From Aldrovandia affinis (lineage: Eukaryota; Chordata; Actinopteri; Notacanthiformes; Halosauridae), in the NCBI GenBank assembly GCA_029706075.1, contig JAINUG010000015.1, forward strand, positions 4,003,154 through 4,067,153: a stretch of DNA of 64,000 nt, given 5' to 3'. The notes beneath the pieces were generated by a model that saw only the letters and a program-made list of their open reading frames with translations, made no database searches and was not told the DNA's origin. Positions 42,628 to 51,156 of the stretch are shown here, one piece after another. The translations under genes were made by a program, and so were the position numbers. The first letter of the stretch is position 1, and the number at the start of each line of letters is the position of its first letter.

Positions 42628-42669
<42 letters not shown>

Positions 42670-45600
42670 ATCTCTGTGACATTGTCATGAGGTCCAGCTG
42701 GCACATGGGTGTCTTCTGCTCCAGCCTTCACTGTTTGAGCGTATAAGAAACGGTCCGCAGAGACCTCTTCTGGATCACAGGGCAGCTCCAGCAGCGAGAG
42801 GCAGATTAAAAGGGCTCCACAGCTGAACACCTACACAGGATAAAAACCTCCAGCAGACTGCGAATCCCCTCAAAGCACCGTACAGTAAATTAACCACCGG
42901 AACAGGAGAGCGTTACACAACGCAACCCTGTATCAGGAGGCCAAAAAAACAGAGACCGCAGAAAAGGGGAAGAAACGGACATGAGCGCAGCTGGCCGAAA
43001 GCTCCCTCCCTCTCTCGGTGCTGCGCAAAAGGGGGAATAAAAACTGCTGGCAGCCGGGCCTGATGTTGGAGAAGCAGAGTTTTTCCCAGACTCGGGGGCT
43101 TTTCTAACGCGAAAACCATCTCGGTGGTCAGCCTGGACACTGTCCTGATCCCAGCACAGCTCCACGCCCACGCCGCCGATACTTATTTTCTTTCTCGACC
43201 ACCGCCAGGGCGTGGGTTATGAAATGGCGCATGTTGCAAACGCACATGTCGCCCCCGCTTTATTGCGAGCGTGGGTGGCCCGCGTCGTCGGCGTGTGACC
43301 TCGCTCGCCGAAGTCGAGGCGCACGGACCTCGGACTGCGCCGCGGTCCGGGCCGTAAAGCGCAGCACCCTTTTGGCCCTCCTAACTGATTAGTCCTTGAG
43401 ATTGGTCGTAAATCTGCGGCTTTGATGGAGCGCGCGTAGAAAAGCTCAGGGAGGCGACTTCCTCCTTCAACCGTCTAAGGCCCGGCGGTGCCCATAACGG
43501 CCTGCTTTTATTATGAAGATTGCAAAATGAAGACTCGTGAGTCTGTGCTGATTGGTGCATTTCGCATAATGATCTGGAATATGCGCAGAAGCGGAAGGCC
43601 GGACTAGGCAAACGCACAGAGAGAGAGACGTGTGCTCCGAGTGAGATGGACAGATTGAGCTCTCCTCGGTGGGTTTCAGTACATTTATCAGAGGTTAATG
43701 AACATTGTTTTAACGTCAGGAAATCTTTGTAACAGCTGTAAAAGCAGCCGACAGGGATGACCCCGGGCCATCAGAATGTAATGTGCTTACATGAAGCAGT
43801 AGTGCTGAACCTGGCTTGTAAAGACCGCCACCTAGTGGACTGTGCCGTGCAGTAATGAGGGCACGCGTACCATCAGAATGGCTTGCAAGAAGTGTTCATT
43901 CATAACTCCCCTGTCCGTCTCTTTACAGTCATTGAAGAGAAAGGAGTGAAAATGAAGCTAACTGTGATTGACACCCCGGGTTTTGGAGACCAGATAAACA
44001 ATGAGAACTGGTAAGTATTGCAGGGATCACAAATCCTGAGCCAATGCCCTCATGAAGTAGCTGTGATTTATTTTCCATATAAAAACCTGTCCGTTTATGA
44101 AGCCCTCATAGTTTTTATGGGATAATGAGGCTTCGTGAACCACAAATTGGTTGTCATCAGTGCCTATTCAAAGCAATAGTGTGTTCTCTGTGGAAAAAAG
44201 AATAATCATTTGATTGCTTCCGTTACTGGTTGATTGACAGCTCATCATATCTTTTCCACTATGGGGTCTGTGAAGCTTCACTCTCCCATCCCTACTCCAA
44301 ATCAGCCTGATTATACAAAGCTCTGTTTTTCATTCAGTTGGGAGCCCATAGTGAAGTACATCAACGAGCAGTATGAGAAGTACCTGAAGGAAGAGCTCAA
44401 CATCAACAGGAAGAGGAGGATCCCAGACACCCGCGTCCACTGCTGCGTCTATTTCATACCCCCCACCGGACACTGGTGCGTACCCCACTACTGATATACA
44501 CACACACACCTCTCTAACACTGAGTTATCACTGACTGACAGTATGTGTGCACACTCGGCTCAAGATTCCAATTTCTTAGCCTGACTGAATATCATGGGGT
44601 GTGCACTATGACTGTGGGAAAGCACAGGAGCGTGTGATTGACTGGTTAGCTTCCGTGCTACAGGACTATGATTTATGGAAACAACTACCTTATGTCACAC
44701 CTGCTGGGGATTGCGCACCGGTCCACTATATAACCACAGAACCCGGCAATGCAGCAGAGGCCCGTCAAAGGCGTCTCTGCAAGTGTAAGGTCAGGGGTCA
44801 CACTTGAACATCGGGGGTTAAAAGTGCTCGGAACTGTTGACACACTTTTTTTCCTTTTTTTCTGTTGGGTGGATTTGAAATGCCTCTCAGAATGACTGTT
44901 GACCTCCTTTTGTCAGTAGTTAAGAGAAGGTCATGTGGTTTAAGTGCAGGTCACAGTTAGGGAAGGGTTTTGTTTTTCTGGCTTTCCAGGCCTGGGAGAG
45001 CGGTGCACCTTCACATCCCCGCAAGCGCAATTCCAGAGGTCGGGAAACACTGCCAGTGTTTTATTTTATATCACCGCAATTGCAAGAGAGCAATAAAGTA
45101 CACATAATGAATTTGGAAGGCTGTGCAGTACAAAAAACTGATTCCACATGAGAAGCAAAAACAAGTAAACTTCTTAATTCAACCACATTACTTACAATAA
45201 GAGGATCAACCAGCTTAAGAATATGATTATAAGAATGCATATTGACAACATTGAAATCCAATGAGGTACAGCATGTGGATCTGGGGTCTGCTACATAGTA
45301 TTATATTGTGGTTAGAATGAACTCCACCCTAGCCTTTACCTTACATATACATTTTTCAGCAGATTTTTTTGTATAAAGAGATTCCACCTGCACCAATCAA
45401 AACACTGTTGAGTTTAAATGAAGAGGGGGCATTTAGCGTGAGAGTGGCCGAGGGCCCCAGCTGTCTCCGGAGAACGCGGAAACAGCCGCTGCCTGGTGAT
45501 GGGCACAGTCCGGATTCAACCGACCAGATGTGTGCCTGTGCAGCAGCCCAAGTGTAGCTGAAAAGCAGATTTTAAACCCGGCCTCGCTCCTGACCAATGC

Positions 45601-48600
45601 CAGGCAGCTTGGCTTTGCGCTGTTGCCGTTTGCGTAGGTGTGCAGCCATGCTGTGTTCGTGTGTGTCATTTTGCGATCCTGCACTCCGAAAGGTTGCGCC
45701 CCATTGATGTGGAGTTCATGAAGAGGCTGGGTAAAATAGTGAGCATCGTCCCCGTCATTGCCAAAGCCGACACACTCACCCTGGAGGAGAGGCATGAGTT
45801 CAAGCAGAGGGTGAGTAGCCTGTGGGGGATGGAGGGCTTGGCACGGGCTTCTGATGATTTGTATTTCCACCATTTTCACATTTCCCAGAAAATGTCAGAT
45901 GGTGATGGTCGATGATGATGATCATTTTCATCATCATTGTTTTCCAATACATAATTACCAGAGTATTTAGACTAGATATGTGACTCTCTCCTCTACAACT
46001 CCCCCCCCCACCCCCAACTTGTTTCTAGAAACTTCTACCCCCTGATGGAATTAATCCCTTATTAAAAGTGATTGCTCTCTGCCACTCAACTATTTCCAAA
46101 TTCCACAAGTTAAATAATCTAGAACGCAAGGGCTAAAGTGCCGGAGGGGGGAGTGGGAGGGGAGGGGACAGAAAACATGAAAAGTTTTAAATCTTCTGCC
46201 AAAGAAAGTGCTTGAAAGAAGCCTGTGTGATTTTCTCCTACTGAATGACCAAAGCTCTCTTAACCTTTGACTTCCTTCCCTGAGCGCAAAATACCAGGAG
46301 TGGGCAATTAGAAAGGCGCAAATGTTGTCTGTGTGCGACTGCCGGGGGAGCGGTCTGCCGGAAGGCCGAAGAGAACGCGCACATCTCGGCCCGAGAGTGA
46401 AATCAAAGCTTAGCGACTGGCCAGCGGGAGGCTTTGTAAAGGAGACGTTTCCGTTCCTACCTCGTGTCGGCGCAAAGCGTCCGGTGGCCAAGATCCCCTT
46501 CCACTGTGGGATTACCGAGATGATGTAATAAATCACTTCATTAGCTTCCTTTGTCGTGAAAGGGCCCCTCTCCAAATCCCTGCATCATGTGGGAGTGAGG
46601 TGCATAGAAGGCTTAACTGCACATTAAATACGAAACATCCATCACTTCTCTTCGCTCCCCTGAAGGAACGCTCTTCCCACGCATGTTCCTAGGGGGAACC
46701 CGTGGTCTTTTCCATCTATTTGCAACACTAAAAGAATGGAATGCGCTGGAAAATGAATTCTGATTTGTTAAAGTTCCAAGGTTTTGGAAGGGGTACACGG
46801 ACTGCGTGAACAGCAGTGCAGATCTGTAAGTCAGAATAAAAATGAACCAGCTCAAACGAAGGACGCTTGTCTAAATCTGTCACGCTTGTTGTCACTGCAG
46901 ATTCGGCATGATCTCCAGGCCAATGGAATCAGGGTGTATCCCCAGAAAGAGTACGACGAGGACGCAGAGGACAGAATACTGAACGATAAAATCCGGGTAA
47001 ATCTTTAATGTCCGTAAGCCAGTACAACAGCAGAAGCCACAATGGCATGGATGGTCCTGTTTATTGATTTATTTTCTTTATTAAGGTGTTGGTTTCATCC
47101 AATTATTTGTTGTATGTTATGTCATGTCCTAAGATATTTGCTTAGCACACACCTTTCCAGGGAATATTACATATAGCTTCATTTTTATATCTTTAGATTT
47201 TATCCCTGCACACAGCTGAATACAAAATCCGTTCAGGATCAAAACTTTGCTCAGGGGTAACCGCAGTCCCCTACCTGGGATTTTACCCGACAACGCTGAT
47301 ACAGTCTTCCAAAATCCCACGCCACACTTTCACCTCATTATTCTTTACTTTATATGAATAAATTCATCACATTTTGGTCTTATACCAAAGGTCTGTTCTC
47401 CTGGAATGATATTAACGATTGTGTAACTCGATGCCTTATTTGTGTCGCTCGCAGGAAAAGATCCCCTTTGCGGTAGTGGGTACGGACAAAGAACACCAGG
47501 TGAATGGAAACAAGGTCCTGGGCAGGAAAACTAAATGGGGCATCATTGAAGGTGAGCATCTCAGAGAAAAGAGCTGAATCCCCTGCAGTGCTTTTAGCAT
47601 AGATGATAAAGTGCTTGTATTAGCGATAGCGTACCAGCACTCTACTATAATCCCAGACTGGACTGTTTCCAGGTCAGAACTCAGAAAATTCCAGTTAAAC
47701 AGGCCTCTGGGTTTCACACATTCCGCAATAAAGGATCCTACCATAATATTTTTTTGGGGGAGAGGGGGCGGGGATTCGGTCTCAGGGCTCTCCTCATCAA
47801 CTTTACACCCCAAGCCTCAGTGTCTCTTACAGTCCACCGTTATTCTTTCCCCGATTCTGTTTACGGGGGCGTTTGGCTTTAATTGCTTCTCCAGACTCGG
47901 CGTCGAGCGACCTTTCGCCGACTTTTCTTCCGTGAAAACGAGCGAGCGGACAGTCGCCCCGGACCCCTGGTTAATGTCGTATGATAAAAAATAGCAGGCC
48001 GCTGGCTACGCTATCAGCGATCTGCAGCACGGCTCTGCGGTGTTTACGCGCGGCGCTTAACCGCCGGACACCTGGGCGCAGTTTAGCGCCGCGTGAATCA
48101 TCAGCAGCCGCGCGGAGCGCTCCGGGCGCGCCGCTCGCTACATAAACATTGATGTCTTCTTTTTTTACGATAAGCCGTTACTGCCGGGCTGCCCCTGCCG
48201 AGCGAACCACCCGGTTTGTTTATCCTCCCGGTTTCGTGTCACTAGTCTTGATCTGTAGGGATGTCAATCCTCTAATGTCAACAGGGGCTGAAGGATGCCC
48301 CTTTGTGCGGGAGCCGGTGACAAACGGCCTCTCCCCCTGCTGAGTGTTGGGGGGGGTCGGGTTTCCGGGGGTCGCCGAGTCACTGGAACGAGGCGGGGCT
48401 CAACCGCCACTCAGCTGGCCTGATCCCCGCAGCTGGCTTCTCTTGTTCCCCTGCAGGAGAGCGACGGCCCCCCCTGCCCCACAGAGCAGCACAGGCAGCC
48501 CCCCTCCCCCTCCTGTCTCCTGTAACCATGGCCTAGTAAATCAAAACCCAGGTGCTAACTAAAGAGTCGGTCGTAAGGTGAAGCCAAATCTCGCTAAAGT

Positions 48601-51156
48601 CAATCTGGCCTTCTTAGGGGAGAGTCTAAACTAATTGCCTCGGTCTCGTGGATGGCGTGGGATCCTGGCCCCATGCGTCGCTGTGGCTAGAAGGTCTTCT
48701 GGTGCCACAGGGTGGAGCGCTGCTTCCTCCCGCCCCGTTGCAATGCAGCTGTTCGGAGCCTCTCTCCCGACTGGGTTCTGAAGCAGAAGTGGGATTAAAA
48801 CCGCAGTTCACCCCAGCCAGTCACACACACGTTGAGATTTGACTGACACCAGCACATGTTCTCTTTTTGCTGTATGAGCATAGCACTGCGCTTTGATGTT
48901 ATTGTACATGTGTTGATGATCGTCGCAATTCGTTAATGTCTTCCATTCATCTTGATGTACAAACCCGAATCTGACTGAAAAAGAAACTCATAGCTCACGT
49001 GCATGCATATTGAAGTACTTATTTTTTCTGTCTTTAAAAAGGCTAATTTATTTTGTTAGATTCTGTACAGGAAATCCACACACTGCTAATAAATTATTGA
49101 AGAAACATGTTGAAAACTGTAGAAGGTAATGAAAATGAACCTAAAGGGACCTACAATTTTAATTTGGATTACCATATATTCCGTTTTTTCTTGTAAAACT
49201 GATGCTCCCTCAGTTCGTTTTCATTCAATTGAATATATTTCAACATTTTCCTTCAAGAGTCATTTCAAGAAAAGATTAAACCATGGTCATGTGACACTGA
49301 CTCCAAGATGAATTGAAAATATTCTGGGGTTTCCCCCCCCCACCCTTTTCATATTAGAACCATGAAAATATTCCCAATGTATTAAGGCCAGTGTTGGCTC
49401 CAGGTGAGGGGGTTTCATTAAGTCTTTCATATTGAATGACCTCAAAAAATATTAAATGAAGAACTCAAATCAAGGAAACACACCTGCATGACTGGTCAAG
49501 CTTTCTTAAGGAGGACAAGTGATTCCCAGCCTAACTCGTTTTGCACAAAAGTGTTGTTGTGACATCTGTGTTAAACCACCTCGTCTGTGCCCCAAACATC
49601 ATGAGAACGTTACAAAGCAGGGTCGCGACGTGGAACATTTTGACCTACAGTGCCATCTAGTGGTCATGTAGTTTATGGTTGTATTTTTCCACAACTGATT
49701 TTTTTTTCTCCTGCTGAGGGTTTTACTTTCCTTCTAACTATATACATTTACGTTATTATATGATGAGCATCCTATGGAATTATACCTTAACACGATCAAC
49801 AAGCATTCTGTAAGGCAGTTCTAAGATCAAATCTTGAATTGGCAACCAACAAATTGTTTTTGTTTACTTCCACAGTTGAAAACGTGGCGCATTGCGAGTT
49901 TGCCAACTTGAGAGACCTACTCATCAGGTGAGAAGACTGCCGACTGACGTTGTCGTTACCTTCCTCGGCTGTTGTAAATGCCTATGAGAATATTGCCATG
50001 GTCTGACAATAAAATCAATCTAGAAGCCTCAATAAAAGTAAACACAACACTGGATATCTGAAAACCAAGACATCATGGTTTTGAGACATTTTCCTTTTAA
50101 AGGAAAGGGTAAGTATGTGGCCCATCACGCGCATACGCGCATGTTGGAGTAGCTCTGGCAGTGCTTTAAGGCCACGCGCGGACCCTGGAGTCACGCTTCC
50201 TGTGGTGACGGAGCAGCAGAAATGACCAAGACAGGCACAGGGGCCTCTAATTACCCCTCGGGAACTGTTACTGAATGATAAGGGCAGCCGAACAATGCGG
50301 CTCTGTGCCGGGTGACAGAGACGGAGGTGCGGAGAGGCTAATGACAGGCCTCCTCGGTTCACTTCAGGTGATGCCCCCACCTTTCAGTGACCTCACTCCA
50401 CCCCCAGCCCAGCCCCCCCACCCTACAAAAGGACAGACATTTTGACCCCGATTCACAAGGCAGTCATAAGCTCTGGATCTGCTGATAGGGGCTGTCCAAC
50501 AGAAGTTGAAATTCACCGAATTCCATAATCCATGACAGGCACATTCAAAGGGCACTCCACCACAAACAAATATGTATTCAAATGATTCCGATGTTTTAAT
50601 GTTTGGGACACTTAAAATTGAGTCCAGGAGAATGCATACTACTCTGAAGCTAATGGAAAATATATTGAATAATTACTTGTTTTTTTTTCCTTTGTTGAAG
50701 GAGTTCCCATGTAAAGCCCCCCTTTACATGGGTACTCACACACACACACACACACACACGCACACGAACGAACAAGCAGATACACACACCACACACAGTA
50801 CTAACACCTGCTGTTATTTGATTATTTGATTGGCAGTGGTACCACAAGTATCTTCTGTGAGTAGCTTACACCCACTCGTTTTTAGAGACCATGGAACTAA
50901 GATACCACTAAGATACCCGTCACTAAGACACCATCCTGTGGTTGTCACGCATTCGTTTGGACCTTCAGTGCAGTTACATTCCCTTGTTTCTTCCAGGTCT
51001 CACCTGCAGGATTTAAAGGACGTCACGCACAACATCCATTACGAGACGTACAGGGTCCGGAGGCTCAACGAAAGCAACGTAAACGGACTGGGACTTTCAC
51101 CGTTGACCCCAGTGAACGGTAACGTGGACAAGGCCGAAACGGAGAGCCACCTCTGA
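27949..51156 (+). CDS. septin12: Septin GTPase, SEPT12-like (nine coding exons)
   Basis: Septins are GTP-binding proteins that assemble into hetero-oligomers and filaments at membranes and the cytoskeleton. The joined exons give 348 residues, close to the usual 350-360 of human SEPT12 and SEPT3. In order they show: a short acidic N-terminus; a basic helix (about 41-50); the P-loop GQSGLGKS (59-66); switch I with Thr93; DTPG (116-119); the G4 motif AKAD (198-201); the septin unique element around [13 protein letters not shown] (269-281); and the final helix [16 protein letters not shown]. There is no C-terminal coiled coil, which fits the SEPT3/9/12 group. IPFAVVG, WGIIEVEN.AHCEF and [15 protein letters not shown] favour SEPT12 over SEPT3. 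In mammals SEPT12 acts mainly in the sperm annulus; the fish role is not inferable here. All junctions are GT-AG and phases agree throughout. Residue 175 is Trp, which is unusual. Confidence 0.9.
29762..29807 (+). other. G-rich tract with quadruplex potential
   Basis: Five or more runs of 3 to 7 G are separated by linkers such as TT, TT, AAT and A, which satisfies the usual G4 pattern. It lies on the coding strand inside septin intron 2, so the nascent RNA would carry it too. This is a structural prediction only. Confidence 0.6.
32337..32505. repeat. (CA)n-rich array with internal ~88-bp duplication
   Basis: Interrupted CA repeats flank two copies of the same 21-base unique segment, which starts ATTCAACCACTCTC, at 32,349-32,369 and 32,437-32,457. 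The 88-base offset suggests a tandem duplication of a unique-plus-CA unit. The open frames on both strands across it, encoding His/Thr and Cys/Val repeats, are not genes. Confidence 0.85.
34684..34724. repeat. (CA)n microsatellite
   Basis: A pure run of about 20 CA units inside septin intron 2. The Cys-Val repeats in the antisense open frame are its translation, not a protein. Confidence 0.95.
37060..37188 (+). CDS. septin12: Septin exon 3, residues 59-102 (P-loop and switch I)
   Basis: The acceptor is TTCTGCAG and the donor is GTAAGTCC. The exon completes Gly59 and encodes [21 protein letters not shown], then EEKIPKTV. The lysine and serine of the P-loop (65, 66) bind nucleotide phosphates and Mg2+. 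Thr93 aligns with the switch-I threonine needed for hydrolysis in catalytically active septins, so this protein is likely an active GTPase. It ends after the first base of the Val102 codon. Confidence 0.92.
37478..37525 (-). mobile_element. Possible short SINE remnant
   Basis: The segment ACAACCTTCTAGTTACAAGT followed by CATTTAACC resembles the antisense tRNA-like head of the SINE found at 38.3 kb. The match is short, so chance resemblance is possible. Confidence 0.25.
38293..38518 (+). mobile_element. V-SINE-type tRNA-derived retroposon
   Basis: The left end is a tRNA-like RNA polymerase III promoter: an A-box-like TAGTATAATGGTTAGG and a B box GGTTCGATTCC at 38,347-38,357. A conserved central block follows (CCTTGAGCAAGGTACTTAACC, about 38,382-38,402), and the 3' tail reads GGATAAGAGTGTCTGCTAAA and ends in repeated ATGTA. 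This architecture is that of the vertebrate V-SINE superfamily, common in fish and mobilised by a LINE that recognises the tail. It is non-coding and nearly full length. No clear target-site duplication was identified by eye. Confidence 0.85.
40285..40400 (-). mobile_element. Degraded antisense SINE fragment
   Basis: Read on the minus strand, this resembles the head and centre of the same SINE type. The plus strand shows TGCTTTGCTCAGT, then GAGAACCAAACCTGCAACGT and TCTGGTTACAGGCGGAG, which parallel the reverse complement of the SINE's GAGCAAGGTA, B-box and A-box segments. It is considerably diverged and truncated. Confidence 0.5.
42565..42666. repeat. (TA)n arrays flanking a Tc1-type terminal repeat
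   Basis: Alternating TATA/TATG sequence surrounds 22 bases at 42,611-42,632 that read TACACTACCGGTCAAAAG followed by TTTT. That string is the start of terminal inverted repeats of common fish Tc1-like elements. No second end or transposase is nearby, so it is a solitary or MITE-like remnant. The pure TA runs are ordinary microsatellite. Confidence 0.6.
42900..43480 (+). promoter_or_regulatory. septin12: CpG-dense block in septin intron 3
   Basis: CpG density rises sharply, most strongly at about 43,195-43,370 where CG occurs every few bases, against the AT-rich intron on both sides. In vertebrates such blocks often mark unmethylated promoters or enhancers. It lies 450-1,000 bases upstream of exon 4. 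A transcript starting here would lack the P-loop exon, unless it belongs to a separate non-coding RNA. I see no clear first exon and donor pair. Confidence 0.4.
43823..43838 (-). promoter_or_regulatory. CTCF-like motif, minus orientation
   Basis: On the minus strand the sequence reads CCACTAGGTGGCGGTC, an excellent match to the CTCF core. It lies 90 bases upstream of septin exon 4 and faces the plus-oriented site at 9,858. Binding is inferred only. Confidence 0.5.
43929..44010 (+). CDS. septin12: Septin exon 4, residues 102-129 (DTPG motif)
   Basis: The acceptor is CTTTACAG and the donor is GTAAGT. The exon encodes [20 protein letters not shown] and DQINNENC. DTPG (116-119) is the G3/switch II motif that contacts the gamma-phosphate and Mg2+. 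The Cys129 codon is split after two bases. The segment is almost identical to its SEPT3 and SEPT12 relatives. Confidence 0.93.
44011..44337 (+). other. septin12: Septin intron 4 (327 bases)
   Basis: A short intron with a GTAAGT donor and a TTTTTCATTCAG acceptor. No other feature is seen in it. Confidence 0.85.
44338..44475 (+). CDS. septin12: Septin exon 5, residues 129-175
   Basis: The acceptor is CATTCAG and the donor is GTGCGT. The exon encodes [20 protein letters not shown], then [20 protein letters not shown] and PPTGH. Septins carry the conserved [12 protein letters not shown] strand here. The exon ends with TG of a split codon that becomes TGG (Trp175) when joined to exon 6. The family normally has Ser, Cys or Gly at that point. 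Confidence 0.92.
44476..45692 (+). other. septin12: Septin intron 5 (1.2 kb)
   Basis: No gene is seen. A short CA run follows the donor. The acceptor, CCGAAAG before GTTGCG, has a poor pyrimidine tract and is the weakest in the gene. Short open frames in both orientations have no recognisable domain. Confidence 0.8.
45693..45810 (+). CDS. septin12: Septin exon 6, residues 175-214 (G4 motif)
   Basis: The exon encodes [20 protein letters not shown], then [23 protein letters not shown] (198-201) is the G4 motif giving guanine specificity. The donor is GTGAGT, phase 0. The LRPxDxEFM helix is a strong septin signature, so the exon is secure even though its acceptor is weak. Confidence 0.92.
45811..46900 (+). 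other. septin12: Septin intron 6 (1.1 kb)
   Basis: Contains a perfect 10-base hairpin built from GAT/ATC repeats (45,912-45,937), a C run near 46,002 and a moderately CpG-rich patch at about 46,330-46,500. The 161-codon minus-strand frame at 46,090-46,575 has no recognisable domain and I do not call it a gene. Confidence 0.75.
45912..45937. other. Perfect 10-bp hairpin from GAT/ATC repeats
   Basis: ATGATGATGA is followed by a six-base spacer and its reverse complement TCATCATCAT, in septin intron 6 about 100 bases after exon 6. It probably arose from a trinucleotide repeat; no function is inferred. Confidence 0.65.
46901..46996 (+). CDS. septin12: Septin exon 7, residues 215-246
   Basis: A phase 0/0 exon of 32 codons between a TCACTGCAG acceptor and a GTAAAT donor. 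It encodes [20 protein letters not shown], then [12 protein letters not shown]. The YPQ...DED element is typical of the septin GTPase domain. Confidence 0.92.
46997..47454 (+). other. septin12: Septin intron 7 (458 bases)
   Basis: An AT-rich short intron ending in CGCTCGCAG. No other feature is seen. Confidence 0.85.
47455..47551 (+). CDS. septin12: Septin exon 8, residues 247-279 (septin unique element)
   Basis: Encodes [20 protein letters not shown], then [12 protein letters not shown]. The GRKTKWG(x)IEVEN signature defines septins among P-loop GTPases and contributes to subunit interfaces. The donor is GTGAGC; the Val279 codon is split after one base. Confidence 0.93.
47860..48140. promoter_or_regulatory. 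CpG-dense block in septin intron 8
   Basis: CpG dinucleotides are packed at about 48,040-48,135 (CGCGCGGCGCTT, GCGCCGCGTG, GGGCGCGCCGCTCG) within otherwise ordinary intron sequence. It could be an internal promoter, an enhancer, or a locally GC-biased patch. No open frame or donor supports a particular transcript. Confidence 0.4.
49648..49663 (-). promoter_or_regulatory. CTCF-like motif, minus orientation
   Basis: On the minus strand the sequence reads CCACTAGATGGCACTG, matching the CTCF core at nearly all positions. It lies about 210 bases upstream of septin exon 9 and has the same orientation as the site at 43,823. Occupancy is not shown by sequence. Confidence 0.5.
49876..49927 (+). CDS. 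septin12: Septin exon 9, residues 279-296
   Basis: A 52-base exon encoding [17 protein letters not shown] and the first two bases of Arg296. The acceptor is TTCCACAG and the donor is GTGAGA. Together with exon 8 it completes the WGIIEVEN.AHCEF.LRDLLIR block that most resembles SEPT12. Confidence 0.92.
50706..50732. other. Perfect 11-bp hairpin
   Basis: CCCATGTAAAG is separated by five C from its exact reverse complement CTTTACATGGG. It sits in the last septin intron immediately before a (CA)n array. It may be a cruciform or RNA hairpin; no function is inferred. Confidence 0.7.
50738..50765. repeat. (CA)n microsatellite
   Basis: About 12 CA units passing into CACGAACGAACAAG and further CA sequence, inside septin intron 9. 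Confidence 0.9.
50997..51156 (+). CDS. septin12: Septin last coding exon, residues 296-348 and stop
   Basis: Encodes [20 protein letters not shown], then [10 protein letters not shown] and a short polar tail ending in SHL before TGA at 51,154-51,156. The tail is Pro/Asn/Glu-rich and has no heptad pattern, so the C-terminal coiled coil of the SEPT2, SEPT6 and SEPT7 groups is absent, as expected for the SEPT3/9/12 group. Confidence 0.93.

Larger units (their letters stand above)
37189..43928 (+). other. septin12: Septin intron 3 (6.7 kb)
   Basis: No gene is seen inside. The intron carries a V-SINE (38,293-38,518), antisense SINE debris (about 40,285-40,400, perhaps also 37,478-37,525), a run of 13-14 G near 39,485, (TA)n arrays with a solitary Tc1-type terminal repeat (42,565-42,666), a CpG-dense block (about 42,900-43,480) and a CTCF-like motif (43,823-43,838). 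The 183-codon minus-strand frame at 38,289-38,840 is partly antisense SINE. Confidence 0.8.
47552..49875 (+). other. septin12: Septin intron 8 (2.3 kb)
   Basis: Holds a CpG-dense block (about 47,860-48,140) and a CTCF-like motif (49,648-49,663). Several short GC-rich open frames near 48.3-48.8 kb have no known domain. The acceptor is CTTCCACAG. Confidence 0.8.
49928..50996 (+). other. septin12: Septin intron 9 (1.1 kb)
   Basis: Contains a perfect 11-base hairpin (50,706-50,732), a (CA)n array (50,738-50,765) and a C-rich stretch at about 50,385-50,425. The acceptor is TTTCTTCCAG. No gene is seen inside. Confidence 0.85.

Noticed and set aside
46090..46575. 161-codon minus-strand frame in septin intron 6
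   Set aside because: No domain recognised. It lies in a GC-richer intron patch where long chance frames are expected.
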